NCBI GenBank assembly: GCA_938075305.1
Contig: CALJGV010000031.1
Span: 62,001-126,000, forward strand
Reading direction: 5' to 3'
DNA from: an uncultured bacterium
Lineage (GTDB): Bacteria; Planctomycetota; UBA1135; GCA-002686595
DNA: 64,000 nucleotides
The position numbers were made by a program, and so were the translations under genes. Below the pieces are notes generated by a model, which was not told the origin of the DNA, did not search any database, and saw nothing but the letters and a program-made list of their open reading frames with translations. Positions 63,364-64,000 of the stretch are shown piece after piece. Each line of letters begins with the position of its first letter. Position 1 is the stretch's first letter.

Positions 63364-63915
63364 TCAGCCCTCGCGCCGCGAGGGGTCCTCTTCCTCACCC
63401 GTGCCCGGCTCGGACACCGAAGGTTCGGGCGGCGCCTCGTCGCGGGCCGTGGACGGCTCCTCGGACTCCTGCGGCTCGGCCCCCTCCTCTCCCGTCGGCT
63501 CCCTGCGATCCAGGTCCTCCTCCGCTGACCACTCGCCGCTGGCGATGATCCCCTCGGCCGGTCGGATGTCCACGGAGGAGTCGTAGTACTCCTCCGCGCG
63601 CGCGGCGTCGGGATCCTCTGAGTCGTCGTGAGGATCCGAATCGGCAGCCGGGGGCGGGGATGAGGACGCCACATCGAAGTCTGCCACCCTGGGGACGCTC
63701 ATCTCGATGTCCCGCCGCACGCGGCGCAGCTCCTCCTCGAGGCCCGTATCACGCCACATCTTGCTCACCGCGCGACGGGCGCGCATGACGTGAGCCACGG
63801 CGCGCAGGGCCACGTCCGGGAGCCGCGATCCGAAGACCATCAGCGCCGCAGCGACGACGACCAAGAGCTCGAACCCGTTGATCGTGCCGAAGATCGCTAG
63901 CGCGCAGGTGACCAT
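63364..63915 (-). CDS. TatA/TatB-like twin-arginine translocase subunit with acidic tail
   Basis: The 183-residue protein has the TatA/B N-terminus, a short N-out helix followed by FGTINGFELLVVVAAALMVFGSRLPDVA (the x-G-F-x-E-L and FG-x-x-L-P motifs). An amphipathic helix (35-65) follows, then a disordered, strongly acidic Glu/Asp/Ser/Pro tail of about 110 residues. The tail length points to TatB rather than TatA, which is usually about 60-90 residues. It would help export folded proteins across the inner membrane. Its start overlaps the stop of the upstream membrane protein (ATGA). Confidence 0.85.
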   Translation of the reverse strand: MVTCALAIFGTINGFELLVVVAAALMVFGSRLPDVALRAVAHVMRARRAVSKMWRDTGLEEELRRVRRDIEMSVPRVADFDVASSSPPPAADSDPHDDSEDPDAARAEEYYDSSVDIRPAEGIIASGEWSAEEDLDRREPTGEEGAEPQESEEPSTARDEAPPEPSVSEPGTGEEEDPSRREG

Positions 63916-64000
63916 CAGCGCTCCACCCGCCGGTCCCAGCGAACGAGGAAGGCCGGCACGCGAACGCCCACCAGCGCCAGGACAGCGGCGCAGATGAGGA
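63915..64000 (-). CDS. C-terminal end of a membrane protein, cut by the window edge
   Basis: The open frame from the window end to the TGA at 63915-63917 encodes about 27 residues: a hydrophobic stretch (LICAAVLALVGVRVPAFLV) and a basic tail (RWDRRVER). It overlaps the TatA/B-like start by 4 bases, so it is in the same operon. Too little is visible to name it. Confidence 0.5.
   Translation of the reverse strand, partial: LICAAVLALVGVRVPAFLVRWDRRVER

Overview
The window is very GC-rich (roughly 70% by eye) and densely coded. About fifty genes lie on both strands, many overlapping by 4 bp (ATGA or GTGA). I see no tRNA, rRNA, insertion sequence, phage gene or CRISPR array, so it reads as a stretch of stable chromosome. 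Most exported proteins are lipoproteins or signal-peptide proteins, so the cell has a diderm-type envelope. It makes meso-DAP peptidoglycan. The best taxonomic guess is a free-living, high-GC member of the Planctomycetota or a neighbouring deep lineage. This rests on a C-terminal domain ending in a W-x-FQ-x-WYRD block on secreted proteins, the M43 metalloproteases, the PDZ-toroid protein and an arylsulfotransferase-like protein. It is an inference from protein style and is not proven.

Layout. 0-2.2 kb: polysaccharide flippase end and a GT39-like glycosyltransferase. 2.2-4.1 kb: an H-NOX nitric oxide sensor with its hybrid histidine kinase. 4.6-6.0 kb: secreted M43 protease with the WYRD domain. 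6.1-10.3 kb: biotin operon (bioB, a bioF-bioD fusion, bioA). 10.3-13.6 kb: secreted hypotheticals and a PDZ-toroid protein. 13.7-18.0 kb: adenosine deaminase lipoprotein, EamA transporter, small zinc-ribbon protein, radical SAM protein. 18.0-24.6 kb: a cell-wall block (VanX-type dipeptidase, beta-lactamase/NamZ fusion, serine hydrolase, lysA, N-acetylmuramoyl-alanine amidase with a WYRD-type tail). 24.6-33.6 kb: GNAT, YjbQ, and a leftward run topA, endonuclease/phosphatase, class V aminotransferase, proline-iminopeptidase-like hydrolase, arylsulfotransferase-like protein. 34.0-36.5 kb: folE2, hemB, maf. 36.6-45.6 kb: secreted and lipoprotein genes, SDR, MltA, MOSC, TPR lipoprotein, HAD hydrolase, beta-propeller lipoprotein. 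45.8-49.1 kb: carB. 49.2-52.7 kb: second M43 protease, SDR, alpha/beta hydrolase. 52.9-55.9 kb: pntAB. 56.2-57.5 kb: a third WYRD-domain protein. 57.6-61.8 kb: a four-gene phosphorelay operon. 62.0-64.0 kb: a small Cys protein, TIM-barrel epimerase, TatA/B-like protein and the end of a membrane protein.

How the parts work together. The biotin genes cover pimeloyl-ACP to biotin but lack bioC and bioH here. The cell-wall block combines DAP decarboxylation to lysine with peptide, glycan and dipeptide cleavage, which looks like muropeptide turnover or rescue. The two signalling clusters (H-NOX/kinase and Hpt/kinase/HDOD/HD) are soluble multi-step phosphorelays. FolE2 and the Asp-type HemB are both zinc-sparing forms and sit next to each other. 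The most novel items are the WYRD C-terminal domain shared by three unrelated exported proteins, the beta-lactamase-NamZ fusion overlapping a VanX-type gene, the four-gene HDOD phosphorelay, and two very small Cys-rich proteins. Convergent genes are separated either by a shared CTAG double stop or by long, near-perfect GC hairpins that mostly lack a U-tract.
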